64,000 nt of DNA from Pseudomonadota bacterium (GCA_022709365.1 JAKLIY010000012.1:1-64000), one strand, 5' to 3'; counted from the first letter of the stretch, positions 27,921 to 37,021 are shown. Notes: generated by a model not told the origin, from the letters alone. Numbers and translations are program-made.

Positions 27921-28721
27921 GTGACGAAGAAAGGAAGCGTTCCATTGCTGCGTAGAGACCCTCTCCTCTCTCGCCAGCAGGCGAAGCAAGGTTTACTCCT
28001 TCTGGTGCTGCTCCATGCGCCGCTCACCGCCTGGGCCGCCTGCGACGATCCCCCCGCCCGGCGAGTCAATTGGCTGCATTGTGACAAGCAGAGCGTAGAT
28101 TTGCAGGGCGCAGATTTACGGGAAGCGGTGCTTACGCAAGTCAATTTGAGCGGTACGAACCTGAACCGCGCCCGGCTCAGTGGCGCGGATTTGGGCCAGG
28201 CGGTGTTGAGTCAAGCCGATTTCACCGGCGCAGAGCTGCGGGGCACCCGGCTGGTGTCGGCGCAACTCGATCACGCCGTGTTCGCCGGTGCCAGCATGGC
28301 CGGGGCGCGGTTGGAGCGGGCCGTATTGACTGGGGTGAATCTGCGCGAGGCGGATTTGACCGACGCCCAGTTGCAACGGGCGGAACTGACCGGTGCCGAT
28401 CTCACGGGAGCGAAGTTAAACCAGGCGAATCTGGCGCAGGCGAATTTGACCAACGCGCAACTGGTCAAGGCCGATTTGAGCGGTGCGACGCTGATTCGGG
28501 CGGTGTTGGAGGACGCCGTGTTGACCGGTGCGTTGCTGCGCGGGGCCAGACTGGATGGGGCCACGCTGCTGGGTGTCGATTTCACTGACGCTGACCTTGG
28601 ACAAGCGACGCTGGTCGATGCCCGCATCAATGGCGCACGCTTCACCGACGCCAAGCTCGACAGCACCATTTGGATCAACCGCCAGCGCTGCCGGCCCGGT
28701 TCGGTGGGGGAATGTCAGTAG
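27921..28721 (+). CDS. secreted pentapeptide-repeat protein
   Basis: A 266-residue protein with a GTG start, a signal peptide (GLLLLVLLHAPLTAWAACDDPP) and about 30 tandem five-residue repeats of the A(D/N)Lxx type from residue 50 to 250 (such as ADLREAVLTQVNLSGTNLNR). These form a right-handed quadrilateral beta helix. A short cap with a cysteine pair at the start (ACDDPPARRVNWLHC) and one at the end (RQRCRPGSVGEC) could lock the helix ends by disulfides in the periplasm. Function is unknown; gyrase-protecting Qnr/MfpA proteins share the fold but are cytosolic, so that role is unlikely. Confidence 0.85.
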   Translation: MTKKGSVPLLRRDPLLSRQQAKQGLLLLVLLHAPLTAWAACDDPPARRVNWLHCDKQSVDLQGADLREAVLTQVNLSGTNLNRARLSGADLGQAVLSQADFTGAELRGTRLVSAQLDHAVFAGASMAGARLERAVLTGVNLREADLTDAQLQRAELTGADLTGAKLNQANLAQANLTNAQLVKADLSGATLIRAVLEDAVLTGALLRGARLDGATLLGVDFTDADLGQATLVDARINGARFTDAKLDSTIWINRQRCRPGSVGECQ

Positions 28722-28752
28722 GTTATTGGGGAAATGAATTCGTTCGATACGG

Positions 28753-29979
28753 TCACGCAGAACGATTTTGCTGTAGCGCAGCGCGCAGCGACTCCAGCAC
28801 CATTGCCGGTTGGATGACTTGCAGGCATACGTTATCGGTACAGGGGGTTTTACGATGGTTGGCTGCGCTCACGCAGGGTGAGCAGGCCAGACCGGCATAA
28901 ATGGGCGTGCTGTTGCCCAGGGAACCGTACAGGCGTGGAGTCTCTGGACCGAAGATGACAAAGGTGCGGAGATCGGTCACCGCCGAAAAATGGCCGGGTC
29001 CCGAATCATTGGTCAGCATCATTGCGGCAATCCGGTACAACGCTGGCAATTCCTCCAGGCGTTGGCGGCCCGCGAAATTGATGCAGCGTGCGTGTCCAAC
29101 CCGCTGTTTGAGAATCTCCGCTTCTTCCCGCTCGGCTGGCGCTCCGGTGATCAACACCAGCACCTCATCGCTATCGGCCAGCAATGCGCGCATGACCGCG
29201 ACAAAATAGTCCGGCATCCAGCGCCGTTGCGGCAGCAGATCGCTGGCATTGGGATTGATGAGTACAATGCGGTGGCGCTGCTGATCATAGAGCGGATATT
29301 CACCGTGGATGCGGTCTTGCATCGCTGCGATAGCGTTTTCGCTGACTTCAGCGCGGGCCAACCTGATTTCACTATCGTCGATCAGGGTCTTGGAAAATGG
29401 CAGTTCCTTGCGGTCCGCCAGTGCGGCGTTGACCAGCGCGATAAAATTCTTCGCAATATGCAGGTGGGGGTTGTAAGCCACACGATGGGTCAACAGATCG
29501 CCCCGATACAATCCCTCATTGTGAAAGGCATGAAAACCGATCCGGTTCACCGCGCCGGATAACCCGGTTAGTAAAGCGCTATAGCGCGAGAACAACTCCA
29601 GATCGATGACCGTATCGATTCCCTGCTGGCGAACCCAAAACAGGAAACGGAGACTATCGACGGTAAGGGTTAGCAAGCCATCCGCACGAATAGTGAAGAT
29701 ATGAGCCTCGGGTATCGTGTTCAATAGCCGCAGGCTGGCTGCATTGGATTTGAAAATCAGAAAATACAGTTCTGTAGGACCCGCCTGCTGCATTTTTCTC
29801 ATGGCGGGATCAGCCAGAATAGCGCTGCCCATTTCCGATAATTCGATAAAAAGCACTTTTTCGGGGTGCCGAATCTTTTTTCCAGCAAACAGGTTGATAA
29901 AACGAATCAGCAGGGTTGCCAGAAAGCATAACGGGATTCCGGCAAAATAATCCACGTTCCGCATGGTATCGATTTTCAT
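28753..29979 (-). CDS. glycosyltransferase family 9 (heptosyltransferase-like)
   Basis: A 408-residue GT9 enzyme. Visible elements are KVLFIELSEMGSAILADPAMRKM in the N-terminal Rossmann domain, IVLINPNASDLLPQRRWMPDYF for the nucleotide-sugar side, and MLTNDSGPGHFSAVTDLRTFVIFGPETPRLYGSLG, the GT9 C-terminal block that binds ADP-heptose in WaaC and WaaF. Cysteines CSPCVSAANHRKTPC near the end match a common GT9 tail. It probably adds a heptose or related sugar to LPS or a lipid-linked glycan. It is last of three minus-strand genes after a flippase-like protein and a GtrA-GT39 fusion; acceptor unknown. Confidence 0.8.
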   Translation of the reverse strand: MKIDTMRNVDYFAGIPLCFLATLLIRFINLFAGKKIRHPEKVLFIELSEMGSAILADPAMRKMQQAGPTELYFLIFKSNAASLRLLNTIPEAHIFTIRADGLLTLTVDSLRFLFWVRQQGIDTVIDLELFSRYSALLTGLSGAVNRIGFHAFHNEGLYRGDLLTHRVAYNPHLHIAKNFIALVNAALADRKELPFSKTLIDDSEIRLARAEVSENAIAAMQDRIHGEYPLYDQQRHRIVLINPNASDLLPQRRWMPDYFVAVMRALLADSDEVLVLITGAPAEREEAEILKQRVGHARCINFAGRQRLEELPALYRIAAMMLTNDSGPGHFSAVTDLRTFVIFGPETPRLYGSLGNSTPIYAGLACSPCVSAANHRKTPCTDNVCLQVIQPAMVLESLRAALQQNRSA

Positions 29980-30050
29980 AGGTTCTGCTTGTTGTTGGCG
30001 TTGCGCGAGTCTGACGGAAGGCAGCTTAATTCTGTCGCCACTATTGAGTC

Positions 30051-31013
30051 TTACTGATTGATAGAAAGCAGGCGCTGACGACCGCCAAGGTAAATTAAAA
30101 ATCCAGGCAGACTGACAATGATCAGCGTTAGTCCATATAAAATGGACATGGTGAGAACGGTCGCCTTATCGGCGCCGATGAAGGAAAACAAGGCCACCAA
30201 AGTACCTTCGCGTATTCCCCAACCTGCCAGTGAAACAGGAATCACCGTTAACAAAATCGCCGGCGGTACAATAACGAAATAGGTCATCAGATCATACCGC
30301 AACCCCAGCGCCCAGCCCGTCATGAAAAAGCCCATCATAGCTAGTAGAGGAATCAGCAACGACGATGCAAGCAATAGAATGCGATGGGCTGAAAATGCCT
30401 GATTCAGTCTGTTTGATAGTGCCTTTATGATAGCTAGATTTGGATAAGCATCGAGCCATGGCTGTCGCTTTGTATAGGTGATGATCAAAAAACCCAGTAG
30501 GCCAACAGCCACTAATAGTAAAGTTAAATAATAGATCTCGACTGGCAACAAATTGGGATTGAACACATACGCAATAAGGTTCAGCAACATCAATGCAGCG
30601 AGTCCCGCAATTCGATCCAGCATGACCCCGTACAGACTATCTCGCTTGCGAAATCCATGACCAGCAACGTCAAGCACTCTCAACACATCGCCTCCAATAC
30701 TGGTTGGTAGTCCCTGATTAAAAAACATTGCCTTAAAATAACTGCGCCAATAAAAAGAAAAAGACTGACCAAAATTCATATTGTGCATGATCAGTTGCCA
30801 GCGATAGGCGGATACCGTGGTACTGCCGAATTGCATAAAAAATGCCACTACAAGAAAACCAAGGTTGGCCTGATGCAATATTTTCCAGATCTCATGGACA
30901 TTAATTGAATGCAGAATAAGCACGAAAATGGATACTGTCACCAGAAGCCGAATCAGCATTTTTATCGAGTCTGCCGAAATAAAAATCTGAATTTTTTGTT
31001 TAAAAGAGTTCAC
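30051..31013 (-). CDS. flippase-like integral membrane protein (UPF0104/LPG synthase TM family)
   Basis: With the GTG at 31013 as start the product has 320 residues, typical for the family; longer frames reach back into the upstream gene. It is very hydrophobic, with about eight membrane segments, and has the family blocks FMQFGSTTVSAYRWQLI, SIGGDVLRVLDVAGHG and IPVSLAGWGIREGTLVALFSFIG. These are the conserved parts of the transmembrane domain shared with the N-terminal half of MprF/LpiA and with AglD. Members are thought to flip or handle polyprenyl- or glycerol-linked lipids. AT-rich compared with flanking genes. It lies 13 bases after the GT39 gene and probably works with it. Confidence 0.78.
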   Translation of the reverse strand: MNSFKQKIQIFISADSIKMLIRLLVTVSIFVLILHSINVHEIWKILHQANLGFLVVAFFMQFGSTTVSAYRWQLIMHNMNFGQSFSFYWRSYFKAMFFNQGLPTSIGGDVLRVLDVAGHGFRKRDSLYGVMLDRIAGLAALMLLNLIAYVFNPNLLPVEIYYLTLLLVAVGLLGFLIITYTKRQPWLDAYPNLAIIKALSNRLNQAFSAHRILLLASSLLIPLLAMMGFFMTGWALGLRYDLMTYFVIVPPAILLTVIPVSLAGWGIREGTLVALFSFIGADKATVLTMSILYGLTLIIVSLPGFLIYLGGRQRLLSINQ

Positions 31014-31026
31014 AGGAAACTTTGAG

Positions 31027-33069
31027 TCAGTTAGCTTTAATGGTCTGAAGCACATTCTCCGCTTGAGAATCGCTGCGATAACCTTTCGCCAAACAGTAAT
31101 AATAATGGCCGACCTGCTTACCATTTTTCCAGAGTATGATCTCTTTAATATCACCTAATTGCTTGACGTGCGAGCGGACAAGATCACTGGTCAGGTTAGC
31201 CGTATTTCTGCTGACCAGCAACAGACTTTTATTGTCTTGCTCATTGATGGGAAACCAGTATTCATACATCAGGCTTTTTCCATCGAACAGATGCCAACTG
31301 GAAGTCTGTTGCGCGGGATAGTGATCTACCGATGCGTTGGAAGATTTGACCGCCTTGGTGCGATAAAATGCGAGTCCGCTGGCGATCCGGTTTCTATCCA
31401 TACCGACCACCAGTAATTTTTCACCGGTATCTCGCTCAAACTGGTTCACGAGTGCTTCGATTTCGCGCCCAAAACCCTGCCAGCCTAATAGATAAAGATG
31501 CTGTGGATACGGAACACCTGGAAACCCTAGCGTCAAATAATGCAGAAACGCGCCGTAAATCAATAGACAAACTATCATCGTCGGTGGCCATGCCCGCTGG
31601 ACCCATGCTAATAACTTGGGAGTGGTAAAGCGTGTACTCTGAACCACGATGAGCGCCATGAAAGGTAAAACAGCCAGCCAACCCGGTCCAGTCCAATGAA
31701 ATTTGGTTTCCCGGAACAGACTGAGCAAGGCAAATATCGCAACCGGGAATAGCGCAAGAACAACCAGCAAGCGATAGCTATGCTCCGCATCGCTGTAAGC
31801 CCCATTGCTTGAAGGAGTATCATGACTCGGCAGAAGGTTTTTTCTGAATAGCAGAACGGCAATTACGGAAAAAAAACCCGTTGGCGTTAATATAAGAATT
31901 ATGCTGGTGATAAAATCAGGTAGAGAAAACTCAAAACGATCAGTGATTCGATCATGACTCTGATACAAAAACGAGGCCCATTGATGCTCTGCATTCCAAA
32001 TGATAACCGGCGAGAATATAACGATAGCAATGATGATAGCCAGATAGGGTTCCGGTCGAAAGAACCATTTTCTGGAATGATGATCCATTAAAATAAATAA
32101 CAGCGCAGCAGCGCCGGTCAGGATAATCGTATATTTTGCCAGCATACCCAGTCCCATCGCGATCCCTACTCCTAACCAGGCTCTTGGTCGCTCGTGAATC
32201 AGAGCTTGATATAAAAAGTATAAAATCGCGGCCCAACAAGCCATTAAAGGGGCATCGGGAGTCATCGCCCAGCCAACAGCAAAGAAAATGGGTAGTGTTG
32301 CAACCAGCGAAATTGCCTGACAAGCTCCAGTCTTTTTATTAATATCGTGTGCCAGTCGGTAGGAAAAATAGGTCATGACCAGCCAACATATAAAGGCCCC
32401 AAAACGAATGGCAAACTCATTATCGCCCATGAGCTGAGTGAATAAACTGATGATCCAGGCAACCAGAGGGGGATGATCCAGGTATCCAATATCCAAATGT
32501 TTTGCATAATTCCAATAATATGCTTCTTCATAAAAAAGTTCTGGTAACCCTAAATAAAATAGTCGCAACAAAACTGAATAAATAACAACACCTACAAAAA
32601 AATAATACCATTCTTTTTCTGAATGAGTATCACTTGTCTGTCGAGAAATTCCATAGAAAAAATTGCCAATATAATTTAATATCGATGATATTATTACACA
32701 GATGAAAAATGCCGATCTGGGCGAAAAATCCAATAGCTGGATTGAGCTGGACAGTATTCCTCCACGCAAAAACAGTATCAATAAGACAATAATAATGAAT
32801 CTTAAAAACGGCTTCAATTTTAAATAAAAAACTATATCTTTGTTGGATGACCCAATTAAATTAACAAAATAACTTATCCCTGACGCTGTGATAAAACTGA
32901 TAATATGGGAAAACCCTAATGAAAAATTCTGAATATAAAAAAGATTGATGAGCAAGATATCGATAAAAAATCCGAGCAGGCTCACCAAAATAAAACGGAC
33001 TCTATCTGTCGATCTGCTGACCGATGTATTCTTTAAATCCTGAGATGACCTCATTTGCCTATCCATCAC
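31027..33069 (-). CDS. GtrA-like/glycosyltransferase family 39 fusion membrane protein
   Basis: A 680-residue protein with about fourteen membrane segments. Residues 20-145 look like a four-helix GtrA/DPMS-type domain (RFILVSLLGFFIDILLINLFY, then SILNYIGNFFYGISRQ). From about 155 the GT39/ArnT fold follows: LPELFYEEAYYWNYAKHLDIGYLDHPPLVAWIISL, with an acidic pair in the first periplasmic loop and the HPP motif usual for polyprenyl-phosphate sugar transferases. The C-terminal 130 residues are a soluble periplasmic domain. It probably transfers a sugar from a polyprenyl phosphate to a lipid or glycan outside the membrane. The gene is strikingly AT-rich. Confidence 0.8.
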   Translation of the reverse strand: MMDRQMRSSQDLKNTSVSRSTDRVRFILVSLLGFFIDILLINLFYIQNFSLGFSHIISFITASGISYFVNLIGSSNKDIVFYLKLKPFLRFIIIVLLILFLRGGILSSSIQLLDFSPRSAFFICVIISSILNYIGNFFYGISRQTSDTHSEKEWYYFFVGVVIYSVLLRLFYLGLPELFYEEAYYWNYAKHLDIGYLDHPPLVAWIISLFTQLMGDNEFAIRFGAFICWLVMTYFSYRLAHDINKKTGACQAISLVATLPIFFAVGWAMTPDAPLMACWAAILYFLYQALIHERPRAWLGVGIAMGLGMLAKYTIILTGAAALLFILMDHHSRKWFFRPEPYLAIIIAIVIFSPVIIWNAEHQWASFLYQSHDRITDRFEFSLPDFITSIILILTPTGFFSVIAVLLFRKNLLPSHDTPSSNGAYSDAEHSYRLLVVLALFPVAIFALLSLFRETKFHWTGPGWLAVLPFMALIVVQSTRFTTPKLLAWVQRAWPPTMIVCLLIYGAFLHYLTLGFPGVPYPQHLYLLGWQGFGREIEALVNQFERDTGEKLLVVGMDRNRIASGLAFYRTKAVKSSNASVDHYPAQQTSSWHLFDGKSLMYEYWFPINEQDNKSLLLVSRNTANLTSDLVRSHVKQLGDIKEIILWKNGKQVGHYYYCLAKGYRSDSQAENVLQTIKAN

Positions 33070-33372
33070 TTAGGATTCCTTATAACCAAGCAGCACACTA
33101 CTGCTCAACTTGAAGTGCCGACTCTTGGAATATCGACTCCCGCTAAAATTATTAGAGAAACGATACGGAAGGATTTATTCTAGAGATGGCAGACGGGTGT
33201 GCGGAATGTCGATTAAACATATTGTGAGACAAATTTTAGGGAAAAGCGACTTCGGTGAGCACCGCGACGTCGTGGTGGCCCTGTCGATCCCGGCCGCCTG
33301 CCTGTCCCCTGAGGGTTCTTTCGGGTATATGATGTTTTTCTATGATTTTTAATTTCCAAAAAGGCGCTTTTC
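33070..33372. other. AT-rich intergenic region without a supported gene
   Basis: The 303 bases between the divergent GT39 and SHOCT genes hold an 80-codon plus-strand frame (33110-33352) beginning with TTG, but its composition and lack of any family pattern make it unlikely to be a gene. The last part has AT-rich tracts just before the SHOCT start and probably carries that gene's promoter. Confidence 0.5.
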
Positions 33373-34173
33373 ATGCAAAGACTGACTTCTCAAGGGCAAC
33401 AACTCATCGCTGATCTGGCGCAACGCTACGGAACCAGCACTGACGCGGTGTTGAATCTGCTGGATGCAGTGATGGCCGGCAATGGCACCATGGCCCAGTT
33501 CAATCACCCCGACCTCGGTGGATCGGGCCAGTGGATGCAGGGTGGCATGACCATGGTCGGCGACATGTTTAACGGCGCCCTCAAGTTCAAAGTCGATGGA
33601 CTCTGTAGCGAACTGTCGAAATTATTGTCGTCAGCAACGCTTTTCGCACCGGTCAGCTATCCGGTGCAAAATCAGGGAGCTGCGCACTACGCCGACTCAC
33701 AGGTCAGTCTGTTTGTTTCGAGCGGTCAGTCCGGCCAATGGTGGCCAGCGGATTTGGGGATACCGAGCACGACCGGCTCACAGAATTCCGTGCGTTACGC
33801 CTATTTTCCCGCCGCCCGGCGTTTAGCGGTCGACGTCAACGGTCAGGTCACTCTCTACGATACCCTTGGCCATCAGATCGGCGGAGTCTCGCAGCAGCAG
33901 GGCGGTGATGCCTCAGTAACCTTTACCAGTCAGTTCGGTCTGGTGTCGTTATCCAGCCTGCCGGTACTGTCATCCAGCGGCGCTTATCCTGCCGCCGCGC
34001 CGGTCTATGCGCCCGAACCGCCCGCATCCTTTATACCAAATGCGACTACGAACGCTGGTCCAAGTGACGATATCCTCGGGACGATTGAACGGCTGGCGAC
34101 CTTGCACAAGAACGGCGTTCTTTCCGACCAGGAATTCGCCACGAAAAAAGCCGAGCTGCTGGCCCGGTTGTGA
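33373..34173 (+). CDS. SHOCT-domain protein of unknown function
   Basis: A 266-residue soluble protein. The last 35 residues, DDILGTIERLATLHKNGVLSDQEFATKKAELLARL, are a SHOCT (short C-terminal) domain, a small helical hairpin found at the ends of many bacterial proteins and thought to mediate oligomerisation. The N-terminal 200 residues have no pattern that I recognise: a helical part (LTSQGQQLIADLAQRYGTSTDAVLNLLDAVMAG), then a Gly/Ser/Gln-rich region with alternating strands, and a Pro/Ala linker. No signal peptide. It stands alone between divergent transcripts, with AAAAAGGCG upstream of the ATG as a weak ribosome site. Confidence 0.72.
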   Translation: MQRLTSQGQQLIADLAQRYGTSTDAVLNLLDAVMAGNGTMAQFNHPDLGGSGQWMQGGMTMVGDMFNGALKFKVDGLCSELSKLLSSATLFAPVSYPVQNQGAAHYADSQVSLFVSSGQSGQWWPADLGIPSTTGSQNSVRYAYFPAARRLAVDVNGQVTLYDTLGHQIGGVSQQQGGDASVTFTSQFGLVSLSSLPVLSSSGAYPAAAPVYAPEPPASFIPNATTNAGPSDDILGTIERLATLHKNGVLSDQEFATKKAELLARL

Positions 34174-34193
34174 AAAGGTATTCAGCACGCCCC

Positions 34194-34274
34194 GTCTGAA
34201 TCACGGATTCGCCGGATGGCGCGGATTTCACGGATGAAACCCCTCCGTGCAATCCGTTAATCCGTGATTCAGAC
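34194..34274. repeat. palindromic intergenic repeat, copy 1
   Basis: GTCTGAATCACGGATT (34194-34209) and its exact reverse complement AATCCGTGATTCAGAC (34259-34274) enclose a core with further GGATTTCACGGATG-like words. A second copy with identical ends is at 41901-41989. It occupies nearly the whole gap between the SHOCT gene and folA and could act as a bidirectional terminator for the converging genes. Confidence 0.75.
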
Positions 34275-34282
34275 ATTAGCCC

Positions 34283-34771
34283 TCAACGTTCCCACCGCTG
34301 AAAGCGGTACGGCCAGGCGTGATCGGCGTCAGCGGGATGCGCCTCTTCCCATTCCAGCCGCCAGTCCAATCGATTCCATTCGGGAAACCAGACATCACCG
34401 GGAATATCGGCTTCGACCACGGTCAGATACAGCCGGGCTGCCAGCGGCAACGTTTGTGCGTAAAGCGCTGCGCCGCCGATGACCATAATTTCGGCAACCG
34501 GGCCGGCCAGCGTTAACGCTTCATCGAGCGAATGCGCTACCGTGCAACCGGGTGCTGAATAGCCGGGATGGCCGGTTAACACGATCATCCGCCGACCCGG
34601 CAGCGGTCGCCCGATAGATTCCCAGGTGCGGCGGCCCATCAGCAACGATTTGCCCATCGTGGTTTGCTTGAAGAAGCGCAAATCCGCTGGCAACCGCCAG
34701 GGCAGGCGGTTATCACGACCGATCACCCGGTTATGGGCCAAGGCGGCGATCAGCGTTAGTGGCGGGATCAT
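34283..34771 (-). CDS. folA: dihydrofolate reductase
   Basis: A 162-residue enzyme with the standard DHFR order: LTLIAALAHNRVIGRDNRLPWRLPADLRFFKQTTMGKSLLMGRRTWESIGRPLPGR, then VIGGAALYAQTLPLAARLYLTVVEADIPGDVWFPEW. The Asp-equivalent acid in LPADLRFFK, the NADPH-binding Arg-Arg-Thr block and GG-x-x-LYAQ are present. It reduces dihydrofolate to tetrahydrofolate using NADPH. The gene overlaps apaH by four bases and is the last of a long minus-strand run. E. coli folA also neighbours apaH, but there the two are not co-transcribed in this order. Confidence 0.94.
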   Translation of the reverse strand: MIPPLTLIAALAHNRVIGRDNRLPWRLPADLRFFKQTTMGKSLLMGRRTWESIGRPLPGRRMIVLTGHPGYSAPGCTVAHSLDEALTLAGPVAEIMVIGGAALYAQTLPLAARLYLTVVEADIPGDVWFPEWNRLDWRLEWEEAHPADADHAWPYRFQRWER

Positions 34772-35586
34772 GGTGCGACCGCCGGGACGCTGAAAGCCGG
34801 CGCACCCGGTTCATCCAGCCGAATTGCGGTCAGCCGGTGGCCCCAAACGCAACCGCTGTCAAGGGCGTAGATGCCGGGGGCGCGGTAGTAACCCAACGCT
34901 GCCCAGTGACCAAAGACGATCTTGAGATCAGCGTTGCGGCGGCGCGGCGCGGCAAACCAGGGCAACAATCCTGCGCCTTGGCTGTCGAGCGGCCCCTTCT
35001 CGGAAAAAGACAGCGCGCCGTCCGCGGTGCAAAAACGCATCCGGGTCAGGGCATTGACGGTGAAGCGCAGCCGGTCGTCGCCGGTCAGATCCTCACGCCA
35101 GCAGCGCGGTTCGCCGCCAAACATCCGCCCCATAAACTTCGTCCAGTCCGGGCCGCGCAACATTGCCTCCAGCTCCGCTGCGCAGCGTTGCGCCAGGGCC
35201 AAATCCCATTGCGGCGGTAAACCCGCGTGAACCATGGTGAAACCGAGCGCCGCGTCGTGATGCAGCATCGGGCGGCGACGCAGCCAGTCCAGCAACTCAT
35301 CCCGGTCAGGCGCTTCGAGAATTGTATGGAAGGTGTCCTTGCGTTTGGGCTTCACCTGACCGGCGGCGACCGCCAGCAGTGTCAGATCGTGATTGCCCAG
35401 TACCGCCACCACGCGCTCGCTGAGGCGGTGCAGCAATCGCAACACCTCTACCGAATGTGGCCCGCGATTCACCAAATCGCCCACCAGCCAGAGCGTGTCA
35501 GCCGCAGGATCGAAGCGCAGCCGGTCCAGTAACCGTCGCAACGGGTCGTAGCAACCTTGAATATCGCCAACCGCGTAAGTCGCCAT
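34768..35586 (-). CDS. apaH: symmetrical bis(5'-nucleosyl)-tetraphosphatase
   Basis: A 272-residue metallophosphatase. The start is placed at MATYAVGDIQGCYDPLRRLLDRLRF; an open frame extends upstream to 35694 but lies inside acvB and carries no family sequence. Metal-binding motifs are GDIQGC, LVGDLVNRGPHSVEVLRLL and LGNHDLTLLAVAAG, with HAGLPPQWD and FGHWAALGYY later. ApaH splits Ap4A to two ADP and in E. coli also removes Np4 RNA caps. It overlaps folA by four bases and follows acvB by 13, so it is in the same transcript as mprF-acvB. Confidence 0.93.
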   Translation of the reverse strand: MATYAVGDIQGCYDPLRRLLDRLRFDPAADTLWLVGDLVNRGPHSVEVLRLLHRLSERVVAVLGNHDLTLLAVAAGQVKPKRKDTFHTILEAPDRDELLDWLRRRPMLHHDAALGFTMVHAGLPPQWDLALAQRCAAELEAMLRGPDWTKFMGRMFGGEPRCWREDLTGDDRLRFTVNALTRMRFCTADGALSFSEKGPLDSQGAGLLPWFAAPRRRNADLKIVFGHWAALGYYRAPGIYALDSGCVWGHRLTAIRLDEPGAPAFSVPAVAP

Positions 35587-35599
35587 GGAGAGCCTAACG

Positions 35600-37018
35600 T
35601 TACCCTTTGGGAGCCGGAGAAGGAGGAAGTGGCGGCAACTGCTCCAAAATACGCCGGGCGACCCCAGGATAATCCTCATCGAAATGGTGATCACCGGGCA
35701 TCTTTTCCACGATCACACCCAATTCAGTCACTTTCGGACACGAGGAGTCTTCCTCATCGGCACCGTAGAGGCACAACCGCTTCATTCCGCTTAACTTCAC
35801 CAATTCCGGGCGTATAGGTTGATCGCCTTCATCCGGACTATCGTTGATCCAGTCGGTCAGATGAAACTCGAAGGAAGCGTAATCTGACAGGCCGAGAAAC
35901 ACTGCCAAATCAATCCGGTCGCGCAAATCGGATGGCAGCCGATGGATCACCGCCGGTAAGACATTTGCGCCGAACGAATAACCGATCAGCACGAATCGTT
36001 CCTTCTTCCATGCGTCCAGGTAATGGCGCAGCACCCGTTCCAGATCGAGCGCGACCTCCTCCGGTTGGCGGGCTTTCCAGAAGTAGCTGAGTGAATCCCA
36101 GCCCACGGTGGGCAGACCATTTTTCGCCAACTCTGCCGTCACCGCACGATCCAGCACCGCCCAGCCGCCATCCCCGGACAGCATGACGGCCAGTTGTGAT
36201 CGCTCGGGACCGCCGGTGGTGGGAACTTCGATGAGTGGGACGCGACTGACGCTGGCGTTCGGCTGCACCTGCCGGACGATACTGGGGTCCAGCCATTGCA
36301 GCAGGGCAGAAACTTGTGGCAGCCAGGTTTTGACGCCCGCTTCGCCAGGAATGTCGGTCAATCGGGCTAATGGGATGGACTTGACGAACGGGGCGGCGGA
36401 ATCGCAGGGCGTTTGATTTTGGAACACAAACCAGGTCGTGGGCATCTGGGGGGCAGGCTTGAGCAGCGTTCCCGGCGAGTCAGGCCCGGTCGCGCTCTCC
36501 AGTTTTCCAACCCCAGGACATAACGGCTTGTGCAGCGGCAGTTCCGGGCAGAAGTTCACCCCAACTCCGGCATGAAAATGATCCACTGGCGCCTGAATCA
36601 GCGCCGCATAGCCCAAGGCCGCGCCCGCCCCATAACCCAGCAGGATCGGCGGTCGGTGGGTCGCCGGTGAATAACGCTGCTCCATGAACTGATTCAACTG
36701 ATCGAAATCGGTTGACACATCGATGCAGGCCGCTGTGGAACGATGGAGGTAGGCCAGATAGGCGTGCAGATCCATCCCGGCGACGACATAATCCAGATCA
36801 GCGATTTCCCGTGCCGCCGTCGCCAGTTCAGGACTCCAGCCATCCACGCCGGACGGGAACAGTACGATGCCCTTGGGTTCGTCCGCCGTGCGATAAATCG
36901 CCAACTGGCCAAACGTGGGATGATCCAGCGTCTCCTCGACGATCTCCGCCTGCACGGTGAACATCGTCAGCAGGGCCGCGCTAAGGCCCAGTACTTGTGA
37001 AAATTTGTGCATGATCAT
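35600..37018 (-). CDS. acvB: AcvB/VirJ-type aminoacyl-phosphatidylglycerol hydrolase
   Basis: A 472-residue periplasmic protein with a signal peptide (SAALLTMFTVQAE). It has two alpha/beta-hydrolase-like halves. The C-terminal VirJ domain carries the nucleophile motif GYSFGANVLP and the LSGDGGWAVLD block; the N-terminal half has GYGAGAALGY, where the usual Ser is Gly, so it may be structural. In Agrobacterium and Rhizobium, AcvB hydrolyses lysyl-phosphatidylglycerol made by the neighbouring LpiA/MprF. The gene lies three bases after mprF here, giving the same synthase-hydrolase pair. Expected to be periplasmic; which aminoacyl lipid it acts on is inferred. Confidence 0.85.
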   Translation of the reverse strand: MIMHKFSQVLGLSAALLTMFTVQAEIVEETLDHPTFGQLAIYRTADEPKGIVLFPSGVDGWSPELATAAREIADLDYVVAGMDLHAYLAYLHRSTAACIDVSTDFDQLNQFMEQRYSPATHRPPILLGYGAGAALGYAALIQAPVDHFHAGVGVNFCPELPLHKPLCPGVGKLESATGPDSPGTLLKPAPQMPTTWFVFQNQTPCDSAAPFVKSIPLARLTDIPGEAGVKTWLPQVSALLQWLDPSIVRQVQPNASVSRVPLIEVPTTGGPERSQLAVMLSGDGGWAVLDRAVTAELAKNGLPTVGWDSLSYFWKARQPEEVALDLERVLRHYLDAWKKERFVLIGYSFGANVLPAVIHRLPSDLRDRIDLAVFLGLSDYASFEFHLTDWINDSPDEGDQPIRPELVKLSGMKRLCLYGADEEDSSCPKVTELGVIVEKMPGDHHFDEDYPGVARRILEQLPPLPPSPAPKG

Positions 37019-37021
37019 GAT

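Noticed and set aside
27921-28721. Qnr-type gyrase protection protein
   Set aside because: The pentapeptide repeats fit, but a clear signal peptide and terminal cysteine pairs point to the periplasm.
33110-33352. 80-codon frame between the GT39 and SHOCT genes
   Set aside because: TTG start, no ribosome site, no family pattern and mixed composition; more likely promoter-containing intergenic DNA.
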